This document shows positions 14,944 to 22,706 of a stretch of 22,706 nucleotides of DNA, in pieces (within the stretch, counting starts at the first letter, position 1; the number at the start of each line of letters is the position of its first letter). The notes under the pieces were generated by a model. That model ran no database searches. It was not told the DNA's origin and worked only from the letters and a program-made list of their open reading frames with translations. The position numbers and the translations under genes were made by a program. The stretch covers positions 1 to 22,706 of the forward strand of contig CAMPIQ010000050.1 of NCBI GenBank assembly GCA_946886475.1, in the 5' to 3' direction. Source of the stretch: an uncultured Chitinophagales bacterium (GTDB lineage: Bacteria > Bacteroidota > Bacteroidia > Chitinophagales > Chitinophagaceae).

Positions 14944-16464
14944 TCATTTCATCGGTTCCGTTGCTTTGGGTGTTGAACTATGTATAGAAGAGAGTGCCGC
15001 TGAATCAATGCCAAGTCCCTGGGCAATTAACATTCCTAAACCAATGTCTGCCCGGAAAAAATGGCAAAGCTGGCGGTTAATGATCTCTTCTTTTTTGGTG
15101 CCACTGATCCCTTTCATGGCGCCAACAATATTATTTACAAGACTTTTTTTGTCATCTTCATTCAATACTTCTCTCCAGAAAATACCGGGTTGTGAATAAT
15201 GGTCGTTTTCTCCTTCCGCATTCCTGTCATAATTATCCGCAACCAGTGCATCCAGTTCAAATGGTGTGTGCCTATATGCTTCATCAGCTTTAATATCATC
15301 AAAGCTATTTGGAAAATAATTAGGCGCATCCGCCCCGTTTCCATCAAGCCTCATGGCCCCGTCTCTTTCATAATTATTTACTGCAAAAGGGCACCTGTTC
15401 ACAGGTAGTTGTTCGTAATTTACCCCAAGGCGGTAACGGTGAGCATCCGGATAGGAAAGTATGCGTCCCTGAAGCATTTTATCAGGTGAATAGCTGATAC
15501 CATCAACCACATGGGCCGGGGCAAATGCGGATTGTTCCACATCAGCAAAGTAATTTCTTGGAATTACATTCAATTCAAGAATGCCCAGGTCAATCAATGG
15601 ATAATCTTTTTGCGACCATGTTTTTGTAAGGTCGAACGGATTCCATTTATATGTTTTTGCTTCGGCTTCCGGCATCACCTGCACTTTTACTGCCCATCTT
15701 GGAAAATCACCACGGTCAATAGCTTCAACAAGGTCGCGTTGTGCATGATCCGGATCTTCACCCCTTACTTTCTGTGCTTCGGCATCGGTAAAATTTTTGA
15801 TGCCCTGCATTGTTTTAAAGTGAAACTTCACCCAGAACCTTTCATTTTTATCATTGATGAAACTGAAGGTGTGGCTTCCAAATCCGTGCATATGCCGGTA
15901 ACTGGATGGAGTGCCCCTGTCAGTGAAGAGAAACATTACCTGGTGCAGGCTTTCGGGGTTATGACTCCAGAAATCCCAAACCATGGTGGCACTTTTTGTA
16001 TTGGTTCTCGGATCTCTTTTTTGCGTATGAATAAAATCGGAGAATTTCTTGGGGTCTTTAATAAAAAAGATGGGTGTGTTGTTGCCTACCAGGTCCCAGT
16101 TTCCTTCTTCTGTATAAAACTTTATTGCAAAGCCACGCGGATCTCTTTCTGCATCGGCGGAACCCTTTTCTCCACCAACAGTAGAAAACCTGAGAAACAC
16201 CCTTGTTTCTTTTCCAACCTGGCTAAAAAGTTTTGCTCTGGTGAAAGGAGTAATATCATTGGTAACTGTAAAAGTTCCATAGGCACCGGTTCCCTTTGCA
16301 TGCACCACTCTTTCGGGAATTCTTTCCCGGTTAAAATGTGCCATCTTTTCATGAAGGATGAAGTCCTGTAACAACAATGGCCCCCTTGCACCGGCACTTA
16401 ATGAATCTTCATTATGATAATATGGAATACCTGATGCAGTAGTTAATTTTTTTTTGTCCGGCAT
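14944..16464 (-). CDS. katA: monofunctional heme catalase (KatA type)
   Basis: A 506-residue small-subunit catalase that splits hydrogen peroxide into water and oxygen. Active-site residues are H55 (RVVHAKG) and N128 (LVGNNTP). The heme-iron ligand is Y338 in RILSYPDAHRYRLG. The stretches RFSTVGGEKGSADAERDPRG and FWSHNPESLHQVMFLFTDRG are family signatures. Length and the C-terminal segment (FFRADIGLGMLIAQGLGID) fit the small clade 3 enzymes; there is no flavodoxin-like extension. There is no signal peptide, so it should be cytosolic. It is divergent from an OxyR gene 107 bp away, with an imperfect OxyR-type repeat placed just upstream of a candidate -7 box (CACATTTG, 16506-16513, minus strand), suggesting peroxide-induced expression. 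Confidence 0.96.
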   Translation of the reverse strand: MPDKKKLTTASGIPYYHNEDSLSAGARGPLLLQDFILHEKMAHFNRERIPERVVHAKGTGAYGTFTVTNDITPFTRAKLFSQVGKETRVFLRFSTVGGEKGSADAERDPRGFAIKFYTEEGNWDLVGNNTPIFFIKDPKKFSDFIHTQKRDPRTNTKSATMVWDFWSHNPESLHQVMFLFTDRGTPSSYRHMHGFGSHTFSFINDKNERFWVKFHFKTMQGIKNFTDAEAQKVRGEDPDHAQRDLVEAIDRGDFPRWAVKVQVMPEAEAKTYKWNPFDLTKTWSQKDYPLIDLGILELNVIPRNYFADVEQSAFAPAHVVDGISYSPDKMLQGRILSYPDAHRYRLGVNYEQLPVNRCPFAVNNYERDGAMRLDGNGADAPNYFPNSFDDIKADEAYRHTPFELDALVADNYDRNAEGENDHYSQPGIFWREVLNEDDKKSLVNNIVGAMKGISGTKKEEIINRQLCHFFRADIGLGMLIAQGLGIDSAALSSIHSSTPKATEPMK

Positions 16465-16526
16465 ATTTTAAATTTAATGTGGTGATCCAGCTCTATTATA
16501 AAGATCAAATGTGAAGAAAGTTATTT

Positions 16527-16571
16527 ATAGTTTAAATCGATTATTTTTATATTTCAATAGATTAAAACTAT
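16527..16571. promoter_or_regulatory. candidate OxyR operator between katA and oxyR
   Basis: ATAG-attaaaa-CTAT (16557-16571) is a perfect ATAG-N7-CTAT half-operator abutting the oxyR ATG, where binding would block its own transcription. A second copy with one mismatch, ATAG-tttaaat-CGAT (16527-16541), lies on the katA side, just upstream of the candidate katA -7 box. The gap between the two is 15 bp rather than the 7 bp of the E. coli tetramer site. So they may be two separate dimer sites or one stretched site. Confidence 0.6.
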
Positions 16572-17516
16572 ATGACACTTGTTCAGCTGGAGTATATCGT
16601 AGCCCTAGATACGGCAAGGCATTTTGCCCAGGCTGCAGAAATTTGTCATGTTACCCAGCCAACTTTAAGTATGCAGATCAACAAACTTGAACAGGAACTG
16701 GGAGTAAAAATTTTCGACCGGAGTAAGCAGCCTGTATTGCCTACTATCGCAGGAATGGAGATTATTGAAAAAGCCAGACAGATCATAGCAGACAGGGATG
16801 CCTTATTGGAAAGCATTCAATCAAAAAAAGGGGTGGTCAATGGAGAATTAAAGATCGGCATTATACCTACCCTGGCGCCTTATCTGCTTCCTTTGTTCGT
16901 TACTTCTTTTACCAAAAGATTTCCTGCTGTAAAGCTGATGGTGGTGGAATTAACAACTCAATTGCTTATATCACATCTAAGGGAGGGAAAGATAGATGCC
17001 GGAATACTGGTTACGCCTTTACAGGAGGCGGGAATTAATGAGGATGTTTTGTTTTATGAAGAACTGGTGGCCTATGTTTCCAGAAATAATCTTGCTTATT
17101 CAAAGGATTATATTTTGCCGAAAGATATCGATACGGATAAATTATGGTTGCTCGAAGAAGGACATTGTTTCCGCTCACAGATCGTGAATCTTTGTGAGCT
17201 CAGGAAAAAAACCAAAATTTCCGGTCATTTTGAATATGAAGCCGGAAGCATTGATACTTTAAGGAGAATGGTGGATCTGAATGATGGCATTACCATTATT
17301 CCTGAGCTGGCAACGCTTGATATGAGTTTCAAACAACAGCAGTGCCTCAGGCATTTTAAATCGCCTGCTCCCATGCGTGAGGTGAGCATGGCGGTGCACA
17401 GGCATTTTGTAAAGAAGAAACTTATTGAAGTATTAAAACAGGAAATTTTAAAAGTTGTACCTCAGAAGATCCGGAAAAATAAAAATAATCTGGTTGTCCC
17501 GGTGGAGGTACAATAG
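16572..17516 (+). CDS. oxyR: OxyR, LysR-type hydrogen peroxide sensor-regulator
   Basis: A 314-residue LysR-type regulator. The winged helix-turn-helix (residues 1-60) includes HFAQAAEICHVTQPTLSMQI. The effector domain contains LEEGHCFRSQIVNLCEL, in which C199 and C208 have exactly the positions and spacing of the disulfide-forming cysteines of E. coli OxyR. This makes peroxide sensing very likely rather than generic LysR function. Further OxyR-like features are GIIPTLAPYLLP and the hydrophobic EAGSIDTLRRMVDLNDGITIIPEL. Divergent katA and the ATAG-N7-CTAT sequence against its start codon support autoregulation and control of katA. The C-terminus carries a short basic tail (KIRKNKNN). Confidence 0.94.
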   Translation: MTLVQLEYIVALDTARHFAQAAEICHVTQPTLSMQINKLEQELGVKIFDRSKQPVLPTIAGMEIIEKARQIIADRDALLESIQSKKGVVNGELKIGIIPTLAPYLLPLFVTSFTKRFPAVKLMVVELTTQLLISHLREGKIDAGILVTPLQEAGINEDVLFYEELVAYVSRNNLAYSKDYILPKDIDTDKLWLLEEGHCFRSQIVNLCELRKKTKISGHFEYEAGSIDTLRRMVDLNDGITIIPELATLDMSFKQQQCLRHFKSPAPMREVSMAVHRHFVKKKLIEVLKQEILKVVPQKIRKNKNNLVVPVEVQ

Positions 17517-17556
17517 GCAGATGATAACGCCAAAAGCAGGTGGTGGACAGCAATTG

Positions 17557-18357
17557 TTATTCTAGCAGCTGCTTCATTTTTTCCTTGTAAACAGGTTTTT
17601 CAAAAAGGTCATTGTGTTTTCCGTTTTCAATTGTAACAAGGTTGACCTTTGGATTTTCTTTTTTAAGTTTGATAGCATGTCTGTAAGGAATGATCTCATC
17701 CTCAGTACCGTGAAAAATTGTTACAGGAACGCGTATGGATTTCAGGTGCTTATTGTTGGGGAACGCATATTTAAGTAATAAGGAAACAGGATAAACAGGA
17801 AAATAAGATCTGGCAAGGGAAACGATGTTGTAATAGGGTGTTTCCAGTACCAGCATCTTACAGGGTTTTTTTGCAGCAAGGTAGGAGGCAATACCTGTAC
17901 CAATTGATTTGCCATAAATAATAATGCTGTCGGCTGCTACCCGTTTTACCGCTTTCCCATACAGGTACAGGGCCTGCTGATACATGACCTCTTCAGTTTT
18001 TTTTCCGGTTGTTTTTCCGAAGCCAGGATAATCGATCATCCATACTTCATGATCATTTTCAGTAAACAGCCGGGGATATCTTTTATAGTGTTCTACATTT
18101 CCCATATTACCATGGAAGAATAAAACAATTCCTTTGGGTTTATTTTTTGTGAGAAACCTGACGAAGTTGAGATTGTTACCTCTGAAACTGATATTGCTTT
18201 CTTCAAAATGATCTGCAAACTCATATTTATAACTGAGTGGTACTGGTTTAGGATGAAATAAAAATAACTCCTGTGTAAAATACAGGGCTAATCCTCCTGC
18301 CACATATATGAGGATTGTAACAAGTAAAAATCTTTTAAACCTCGTTTTTGAATTCAT
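17557..18357 (-). CDS. membrane-anchored alpha/beta hydrolase (BEM46/FrsA-like)
   Basis: A 266-residue hydrolase with an N-terminal membrane segment (about 9-28, ALYFTQELFLFHP following). The oxyanion HGN (82-84) and FFHGNMGN stretch precede the nucleophile elbow GKSIG (S151). D220 (HGTEDEIIP) and H248 (GKHND) complete the triad. The FHPKP and DYPGFGKTTGK motifs place it in the BEM46-like group, whose substrates are mostly unknown. A TTG at 18372 could extend it by five residues, but that position lies in the T-run of the upstream terminator, so I use the ATG at 18357. It is a paralog of the hydrolase at 19735-20523, with the same anchor and motif order. It follows the TPR-type lipoprotein gene, separated by a terminator. 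Confidence 0.85.
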   Translation of the reverse strand: MNSKTRFKRFLLVTILIYVAGGLALYFTQELFLFHPKPVPLSYKYEFADHFEESNISFRGNNLNFVRFLTKNKPKGIVLFFHGNMGNVEHYKRYPRLFTENDHEVWMIDYPGFGKTTGKKTEEVMYQQALYLYGKAVKRVAADSIIIYGKSIGTGIASYLAAKKPCKMLVLETPYYNIVSLARSYFPVYPVSLLLKYAFPNNKHLKSIRVPVTIFHGTEDEIIPYRHAIKLKKENPKVNLVTIENGKHNDLFEKPVYKEKMKQLLE

Positions 18358-18372
18358 TGCTTCAAATGTCAA

Positions 18373-18399
18373 TAAAAAATCCCGACGAAACGCCGGGAT
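18373..18399 (-). terminator. Rho-independent terminator after the lipoprotein gene
   Basis: ATCCCG and CGGGAT pair, with an A-C mismatch and two further CG pairs closing an AAA loop (18379-18399). On the minus strand it is followed by TTTTTAT. The sequence closely resembles the katA terminator at 14876-14903. It separates the lipoprotein gene from the hydrolase at 18357. Confidence 0.75.
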
Positions 18400-18425
18400 C
18401 TGAATCTAGTATATTGACCGGGTAA

Positions 18426-19571
18426 TTAGTACCTGGTGTAATAGTTTCGTAAACGTTGCATCAGGTCATTTTGAATTTGCCGGAATAATTCATGGGTGAT
18501 GGTTTCTTCTGTAGGAGGGGTAATGTTTTCCTGGTTTACCAGTTTTTTATCCTCCTCACTAAGGGCCCTTTCATCCCCGGTGAAACTTACAAACTCAGTT
18601 TCCCATTTATGTTCACCGGTAAAATGATCATTCCAGATGGTTCTGCCCCTGGTGTCGCGCAGCGTTATGTTAAGGTCGCCCTGGGATATCAGATTGCGTT
18701 TTGTGGTTATGATCTTGGCCTTTACAGTGCCATATTGTTTTACAACGGAGTCAGGTTTATAAACGATCTCCCTGATCACTACCTCCCTTGATACTTCCTT
18801 TGAAGATTTATTATCATTAGGCTGCCCGACAGAAATTCTGCTCAGGTTAAGGTCCATCACCTGGTCTGCTTCAATGTTTTCATTTCTTGCATCAAATTCA
18901 TTATAGAATTTTACAAAACTGTTGTTCATGTTATTGGAGAGGGTGCGGATGATATCCCTTTGGAAATCCTGCATTTGCCTGGAAGAGCTGTAACTGTATC
19001 CGCCTCCGAAACTCTGAATAGGTGAGATGATCACTTTTGTAATAGCAAGGTCATATGCTGTATCTCTCTGTCTTCTTAATTCATCATCATATGGTTTGAA
19101 CTGTAATGCCTTATTGAATTCTTTATACCCTTCACGATAGGATATCTTGGTGCCTTCGGCCATCCACCTGCCTGCTTTTTCAATGTGAACCTCAGCAGCC
19201 TTGTCGCCATAGGTGGTTACGTATTCTGAATAGTCTTTTGTTTTGATCAGCCTGGCCACAGCTGGATACTGTTGTATGGTTTTATACAAATGCTGCAGCT
19301 CCATATAATGAACCCAGATACTTTCGAAACGGTTGTCATTTTTGCTGTTGGAAAGTATCCTGATCTCATCTTCATGCTGGGAAACAGAATAATTATAAGA
19401 CTGCTGGATAAGATCCCTGGTTTCATAATCCGATTGATCTTTCTGTAATTTTTTTACACCCAGTTCAATAGCCTCGGTGTAATCTCCTTTTTTGTATGAT
19501 TTGCTGGCTGTTTTGCAGCTGTAAAATAGTACAACTGAGCAGGCAATCAACAGGGGGTAAAGTTTAGTCAT
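18426..19571 (-). CDS. uncharacterised TPR-like lipoprotein
   Basis: A 381-residue lipoprotein of unknown function. MTKLYPLLIACSVVLFYSC is a signal peptide with lipobox (C19). The mature N-terminal half is helical: SYKKGDYTEAIELGVKKLQKD at 25-45 and a second unit around EGYKEFNKALQFKPYDDELRR (about 148-168) are TPR-like helix pairs. This is followed by a Tyr/Ser/Gly-rich turn (SFGGGYSYSSSRQ). The C-terminal half is beta-rich, with the strand QGDLNITLRDTRGRTIWNDHFTGEH. The arrangement resembles lipoproteins of Bacteroidota envelope assembly machines, but I recognise no named family. It lies between two paralogous alpha/beta hydrolases and ends at its own terminator. A TATATCCTTTG stretch about 35 bp upstream is a loose -7 match. 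Confidence 0.75.
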   Translation of the reverse strand: MTKLYPLLIACSVVLFYSCKTASKSYKKGDYTEAIELGVKKLQKDQSDYETRDLIQQSYNYSVSQHEDEIRILSNSKNDNRFESIWVHYMELQHLYKTIQQYPAVARLIKTKDYSEYVTTYGDKAAEVHIEKAGRWMAEGTKISYREGYKEFNKALQFKPYDDELRRQRDTAYDLAITKVIISPIQSFGGGYSYSSSRQMQDFQRDIIRTLSNNMNNSFVKFYNEFDARNENIEADQVMDLNLSRISVGQPNDNKSSKEVSREVVIREIVYKPDSVVKQYGTVKAKIITTKRNLISQGDLNITLRDTRGRTIWNDHFTGEHKWETEFVSFTGDERALSEEDKKLVNQENITPPTEETITHELFRQIQNDLMQRLRNYYTRY

Positions 19572-19709
19572 GGTCTGTGGTTTTTCTTGTTGGAGTCAAA
19601 ACAAAGGATATAGGTTACTTATTAAATGTTATTTAAATGATCCTTAACACACTCCTTAAGGTCACAAAGAAACAAATAGATGTTCGTAAATGCAAGTCTT
19701 CAGCCTCTG

Positions 19710-19725
19710 GCCGGCAGCCCCCGGC
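19710..19725 (-). terminator. GC-rich hairpin after the second hydrolase
   Basis: GCCGG and CCGGC pair around a 6-nt loop, 10 bp past the stop of the hydrolase gene at 19735. No T-run follows, so it is at best a weak or Rho-assisted end; position is the main support. The rest of the 163-bp gap up to 19572 holds the lipoprotein promoter region and a CCTTAA-N6-CCTTAA direct repeat (about 19642-19659). Confidence 0.3.
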
Positions 19726-19734
19726 TATTTGTCT

Positions 19735-20523
19735 TCATTCCATCAGAATATCTCTTATAAAATTGTGGTATTCCGGGAATTGCGGCAGGTTATTGTGTGC
19801 TCCTCCATGAATGCGGATCAGGGTTATTTTCCGTGGATTGATCTTTTGTAATTGCTCACTATGTCTTATAGGAATTAACCAGTCCCTGGTACCATGAAGA
19901 ATATAAACATGGCATTTCACTTTAGTGATCCATTTATCGGTTCGTAAATGATAATGCAATACAAGCTTCAGAGGCAAAACTGGCAGAAACCGTTCTATTA
20001 CTTTCCTGAAATTAAAATAGGGCGCATCCAGTATCAGGTACCTGGGATTATTATCTGAAGCCAGTTTCGCGGCAAATCCGCTTCCCAGGCTGCGTCCGTA
20101 TACCAATAAATGGTCTTCGGGATACTGTGCGGCCAGATGGCTGTAAATAAACTGCATGTCACTGATCATTACCAATTCATTTCTCCTGCCGGTACTTTTT
20201 CCAAATCCGCGGTAGTCAACCAGCATAACATCATAACCATACCTGTAAAAATCCTTTGCATATTTTGCCCATCCTTTAATGCTCCTTGTATTTCCGTGCA
20301 GATAAAGGATCAGACCTTTTGGAACTTCCCTGTAAAAATGAAGGGCATTGATCCGGACCTTTTCTTCAACATCAAAATTTAATTCACGGAAGGGCAGGTC
20401 GTATTTGAATTTAAAATCGGGGTGCAGCTTTTCAGGTTTGAATATGAAAAGGTCCTGAAAGAAATAAATGATCAGGGATAAAACAACAATTCCGCCTGTG
20501 ATATAGTATACAATTCCGGGCAA
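19735..20523 (-). CDS. membrane-anchored alpha/beta hydrolase (BEM46/FrsA-like), TTG start
   Basis: A 262-residue paralog of the hydrolase at 17557-18357. One N-terminal membrane segment (about 4-22) is followed by FFQDLFIFKPEKLHP, then LYLHGNTRSIKGW, DYRGFGKSTGRR, the elbow GRSLG (S145), HGTRDWLIP (D214) and GGAHNNL (H243). The complete triad suggests an active enzyme. The start is unusual: TTG at 20523 is immediately preceded by an in-frame TAA, and there is no in-frame ATG until about residue 100, so TTG must be used. The gene starts 33 bp after the kup stop and is probably cotranscribed with it. The substrate is unknown. Confidence 0.85.
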   Translation of the reverse strand: MPGIVYYITGGIVVLSLIIYFFQDLFIFKPEKLHPDFKFKYDLPFRELNFDVEEKVRINALHFYREVPKGLILYLHGNTRSIKGWAKYAKDFYRYGYDVMLVDYRGFGKSTGRRNELVMISDMQFIYSHLAAQYPEDHLLVYGRSLGSGFAAKLASDNNPRYLILDAPYFNFRKVIERFLPVLPLKLVLHYHLRTDKWITKVKCHVYILHGTRDWLIPIRHSEQLQKINPRKITLIRIHGGAHNNLPQFPEYHNFIRDILME

Positions 20524-20555
20524 TTAGGTGGTTTGCCGGTAAAATAACAAATCTG

Positions 20556-22529
20556 TTAAAAATCACCTATTCTTTTCAGTTTGAGGTTGGTTACAGGTGA
20601 TACTATCAATGGAAATTTTTCGATCACAACCGTACTTGCATCAAGTCCAAATCCTCTTTCTTCTGAAAGACTGATATCCTTTAACCAGAAATGGAATTTC
20701 ATGATCAGTCTTTCCATGATCGGAAGGTCATTATCCTGGCTCAGGTATTTTTCCATCACCACAAATGAAAAATCGCCCACAACATTACTACGTTCCAGGC
20801 TTTCGTAACGGCTGGTGATATTTACTTCCCTGTTGGCAACCAGATCTTCCACCACTTTACGGAACATCAGGTTGATGCGGGGATCAACACGGAATCCTAA
20901 GCGGAATTCTATCCGGATGATATCATTTGGAATGATATGGTCCACCTTGTATTCCATGGTATAAGGATCATCGAGCGTATCCACGTGAACAAACCAGTAA
21001 ATATCTGCACGCTTTGGCTTCTTGTTAAGGATGGAATAGATGATCTTATGTTCGATCTCTTTGGGATTGTCGGCACTGGTGAGATAAACCAGGTGTGTTG
21101 CATATTTCGGTACAGACCTGTCATTACTTAATTCCTGGATCTTGGGAATATAATGTTCCAGTCTTACAAATTCAATATACCTGTTCTTGATCTTTCTGGC
21201 TTTGAACCATACATACATAATAACAAACATCACGCCTCCAATGATAAGGGTGATATATCCACCATGTGCAAACTTTTGAAGCAATGCAAAAAGGAATAAG
21301 GATTCCAGGGCCAGATATACGGCAAGAAAGATCCAGATGTAAACAGAAGGTACCCGCCTGCTGATCAGGAAATTTGAAAATAATACTGTTGTCATCAGCA
21401 TGGTAACAACGATGGCAAGACCGTAAGCTGCTTCCATTCGCTGTGAGGTCTGGAAATATAATACTACACCCACACAACCCAGGAACATCATAAAGTTGAG
21501 CGAGGGAATAAACAACTGTCCTTTTGCTTCAGAAGGATAGCGGATCTTAAGTTTAGGCCAGAGGTTCAAACGCATGGCTTCACTGATCAGGGTATACGAA
21601 CCAGAGATCATGGCCTGGCTTGCAATGATGGCGGCAGTGGTTGCAATAATAACTCCGGGAATGATGAACCATTGAGGCATGAGGTCGTAAAATGCATTAA
21701 TGCCCAATTCCGACCTTACCGAATCGGTAATGATCTTTCCGGTATGTTCATGTAATAAATAGGCACCCTGGCCCAGGTAATTCAGTAATAGACATAATTT
21801 CACAAAGGTCCAGGACACTCTGATATTCCCTCTTCCGCAGTGCCCAAGATCACTATACAAAGCTTCGGCACCTGTTGTGCAGAGAAATACCGCTCCAAGC
21901 AACCAGAGTGCGCTTGGATAATCAGAAATAAACTGAATGGCGTGGGAAGGGCTTATGGCCTGGAAAATGCTGAAATCATCTGATAGATGTATGATGCCCA
22001 GTATGGCAAGCATGCTGAACCAGATAAACATGATGGGCCCGAAAAATTTCCCGATTTCTGCGGTTCCGAACTGCTGAAGAAAGAAGAAAAGAGAAATAAT
22101 GATCAGAACAATATAAACTACGTATTCCTGGATGTTCCGGAACCTTTCCAGTTCTTTTAAACCTTCAACCGCTGAGGTGATGGATATGGGAGGGGTGATG
22201 ATGCCATCGGCCAGGAGTGCAGCACCGCCGATCATAGCGGGTAGAACCAGCCATTTTTTTTGCCTTCTGACCAGGGCATATAAAGCAAATGTTCCCCCTT
22301 CACCCCGGTTGTCGGCCTTCAGCACCAGCAACACATATTTTAACGTGGTTTGCAGTGTAATGGTCCAGATGATGCAGGACAGGCTTCCAAGGATCAATTG
22401 CCTGTCGATCATCCTGTCCGTTATGATCGCGTTAAAAACATATAATGGTGATGTTCCAATATCTCCATAAATAATACCTAGCGCAATAACAAGTCCGGGC
22501 AGTGTAACCTTATTCAGCGGGGCTCTCAC
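20556..22529 (-). CDS. kup: Kup-type potassium uptake transporter
   Basis: A 657-residue inner-membrane potassium transporter of the KUP/HAK/KT family, thought to be a potassium-proton symporter. Family motifs are GDIGTSPLY (22-30) in the first membrane segment, RGEGGTFALYAL (75-86) and ADGIITPPISITSAVEGL. There are about twelve membrane segments up to residue 440, followed by a cytoplasmic C-terminal domain of about 200 residues. The start is a GTG at 22529; the next in-frame codons upstream lead to a TAA with no ATG. A good promoter lies 45 bp upstream, and the TTG-initiated hydrolase follows 33 bp downstream. The length is slightly above E. coli Kup (622 residues), due to the C-terminal domain. 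Confidence 0.95.
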   Translation of the reverse strand: MRAPLNKVTLPGLVIALGIIYGDIGTSPLYVFNAIITDRMIDRQLILGSLSCIIWTITLQTTLKYVLLVLKADNRGEGGTFALYALVRRQKKWLVLPAMIGGAALLADGIITPPISITSAVEGLKELERFRNIQEYVVYIVLIIISLFFFLQQFGTAEIGKFFGPIMFIWFSMLAILGIIHLSDDFSIFQAISPSHAIQFISDYPSALWLLGAVFLCTTGAEALYSDLGHCGRGNIRVSWTFVKLCLLLNYLGQGAYLLHEHTGKIITDSVRSELGINAFYDLMPQWFIIPGVIIATTAAIIASQAMISGSYTLISEAMRLNLWPKLKIRYPSEAKGQLFIPSLNFMMFLGCVGVVLYFQTSQRMEAAYGLAIVVTMLMTTVLFSNFLISRRVPSVYIWIFLAVYLALESLFLFALLQKFAHGGYITLIIGGVMFVIMYVWFKARKIKNRYIEFVRLEHYIPKIQELSNDRSVPKYATHLVYLTSADNPKEIEHKIIYSILNKKPKRADIYWFVHVDTLDDPYTMEYKVDHIIPNDIIRIEFRLGFRVDPRINLMFRKVVEDLVANREVNITSRYESLERSNVVGDFSFVVMEKYLSQDNDLPIMERLIMKFHFWLKDISLSEERGFGLDASTVVIEKFPLIVSPVTNLKLKRIGDF

Positions 22530-22573
22530 TTTTTGAAAAGTTTATGGGTTTGGATACCAAAAAACATAATTGA

Positions 22574-22602
22574 CAAAGGTATATGTTAAAAATTATGGCA
22601 AA
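22574..22602 (-). promoter_or_regulatory. Bacteroidota-type promoter for kup
   Basis: On the minus strand, TTTG (22599-22602), a 17-bp spacer and TACCTTTG (22574-22581) match the Bacteroidota consensus TTTG / TAnnTTTG. Transcription would start near 22567, giving a leader of about 38 nt before the GTG. This is the best-formed promoter in the window. Confidence 0.65.
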
Positions 22603-22706
22603 ATAATAATTAATAAGGCTTATGAGTTATGTGCAAAATAAATGAATGGTGCATCATGCAGCCAAACATAATTTTAAACGTCTTATAAGAAGACAAAAGT
22701 TAACTT

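Noticed and set aside
15511..16371. Long plus-strand open frame (286 codons) opposite katA
   Set aside because: It is fully antisense to a catalase gene with every family motif. The translation is rich in Cys, Phe, His and Ile and has no family resemblance, as expected of a codon-bias shadow.
22603..22706. Palindromic words TGCATCATGCA and TCTTATAAGA upstream of kup as an operator or attachment site
   Set aside because: They are short, AT-rich and isolated, with no second copy and no partner regulator in view.

Overview
The window is chromosomal DNA of a member of the Bacteroidota, most likely a Chitinophagales/Chitinophagaceae-type organism. The evidence is the gene content (DUF5777 beta-barrel, YceI, KatA/OxyR of Bacteroidota type, TAnnTTTG-like -7 boxes, lipoproteins with acidic residues after the lipobox Cys), a moderately low G+C content and the near absence of Shine-Dalgarno sequences. 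I see no tRNA, rRNA, CRISPR array, transposase or phage gene. It looks like ordinary core chromosome with a few unusual spots.

Layout. 1-1131 (-): an ABC-2 exporter, ATPase followed by a permease cut by the window edge. 1249-2169 (+): TIGR01777-type NAD(P)-dependent epimerase, whose end overlaps the end of the next unit. 2144-3891 (-): membrane-anchored class III nucleotide cyclase coupled through TAATG to a small metzincin-type zinc protease. 3892-4261: gene-free stretch with degenerate CTTCGTG/CTCCGTG-type repeats. 4262-6643 (-): bifunctional beta-oxidation enzyme of the FadN type. 6774-7316 (-): NTF2/SnoaL-like lipoprotein. 7475-9912 (-): envelope cluster of c-type cytochrome lipoprotein, OB-fold membrane protein, YceI and DUF5777 outer-membrane barrel. 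9931-10160 (-): decayed remnant of a second cytochrome of the same family, in a 617-bp gap. 10530-12686 (-): metG. 12945-14878 (+): two overlapping LD-carboxypeptidase (S66) paralogs, one exported and one cytosolic. 14944-16464 (-) and 16572-17516 (+): divergent catalase and OxyR, with OxyR-type ATAG-N7-CTAT sequence between them. 17557-20523 (-): two related membrane-anchored alpha/beta hydrolases flanking a large lipoprotein. 20556-22529 (-): Kup-type potassium transporter with a good Bacteroidota promoter.

How the genes work together. The clearest functional pairing is katA-oxyR: the regulator keeps both redox cysteines (C199, C208 in E. coli numbering), and a canonical half-operator abuts its start codon. 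The LD-carboxypeptidase pair suggests cell-wall peptide turnover on both sides of the inner membrane. The cytochrome/OB-fold/YceI/DUF5777 group looks like a cell-envelope module of unknown purpose, possibly electron transfer. The cyclase-protease pair is the least understood: a predicted signalling enzyme with non-standard base-recognition residues, translationally coupled to a protease with no signal peptide. I found no clear-cut new defence or mobile system; the most original observations are the cyclase-metzincin pair, the decayed cytochrome and the envelope module.
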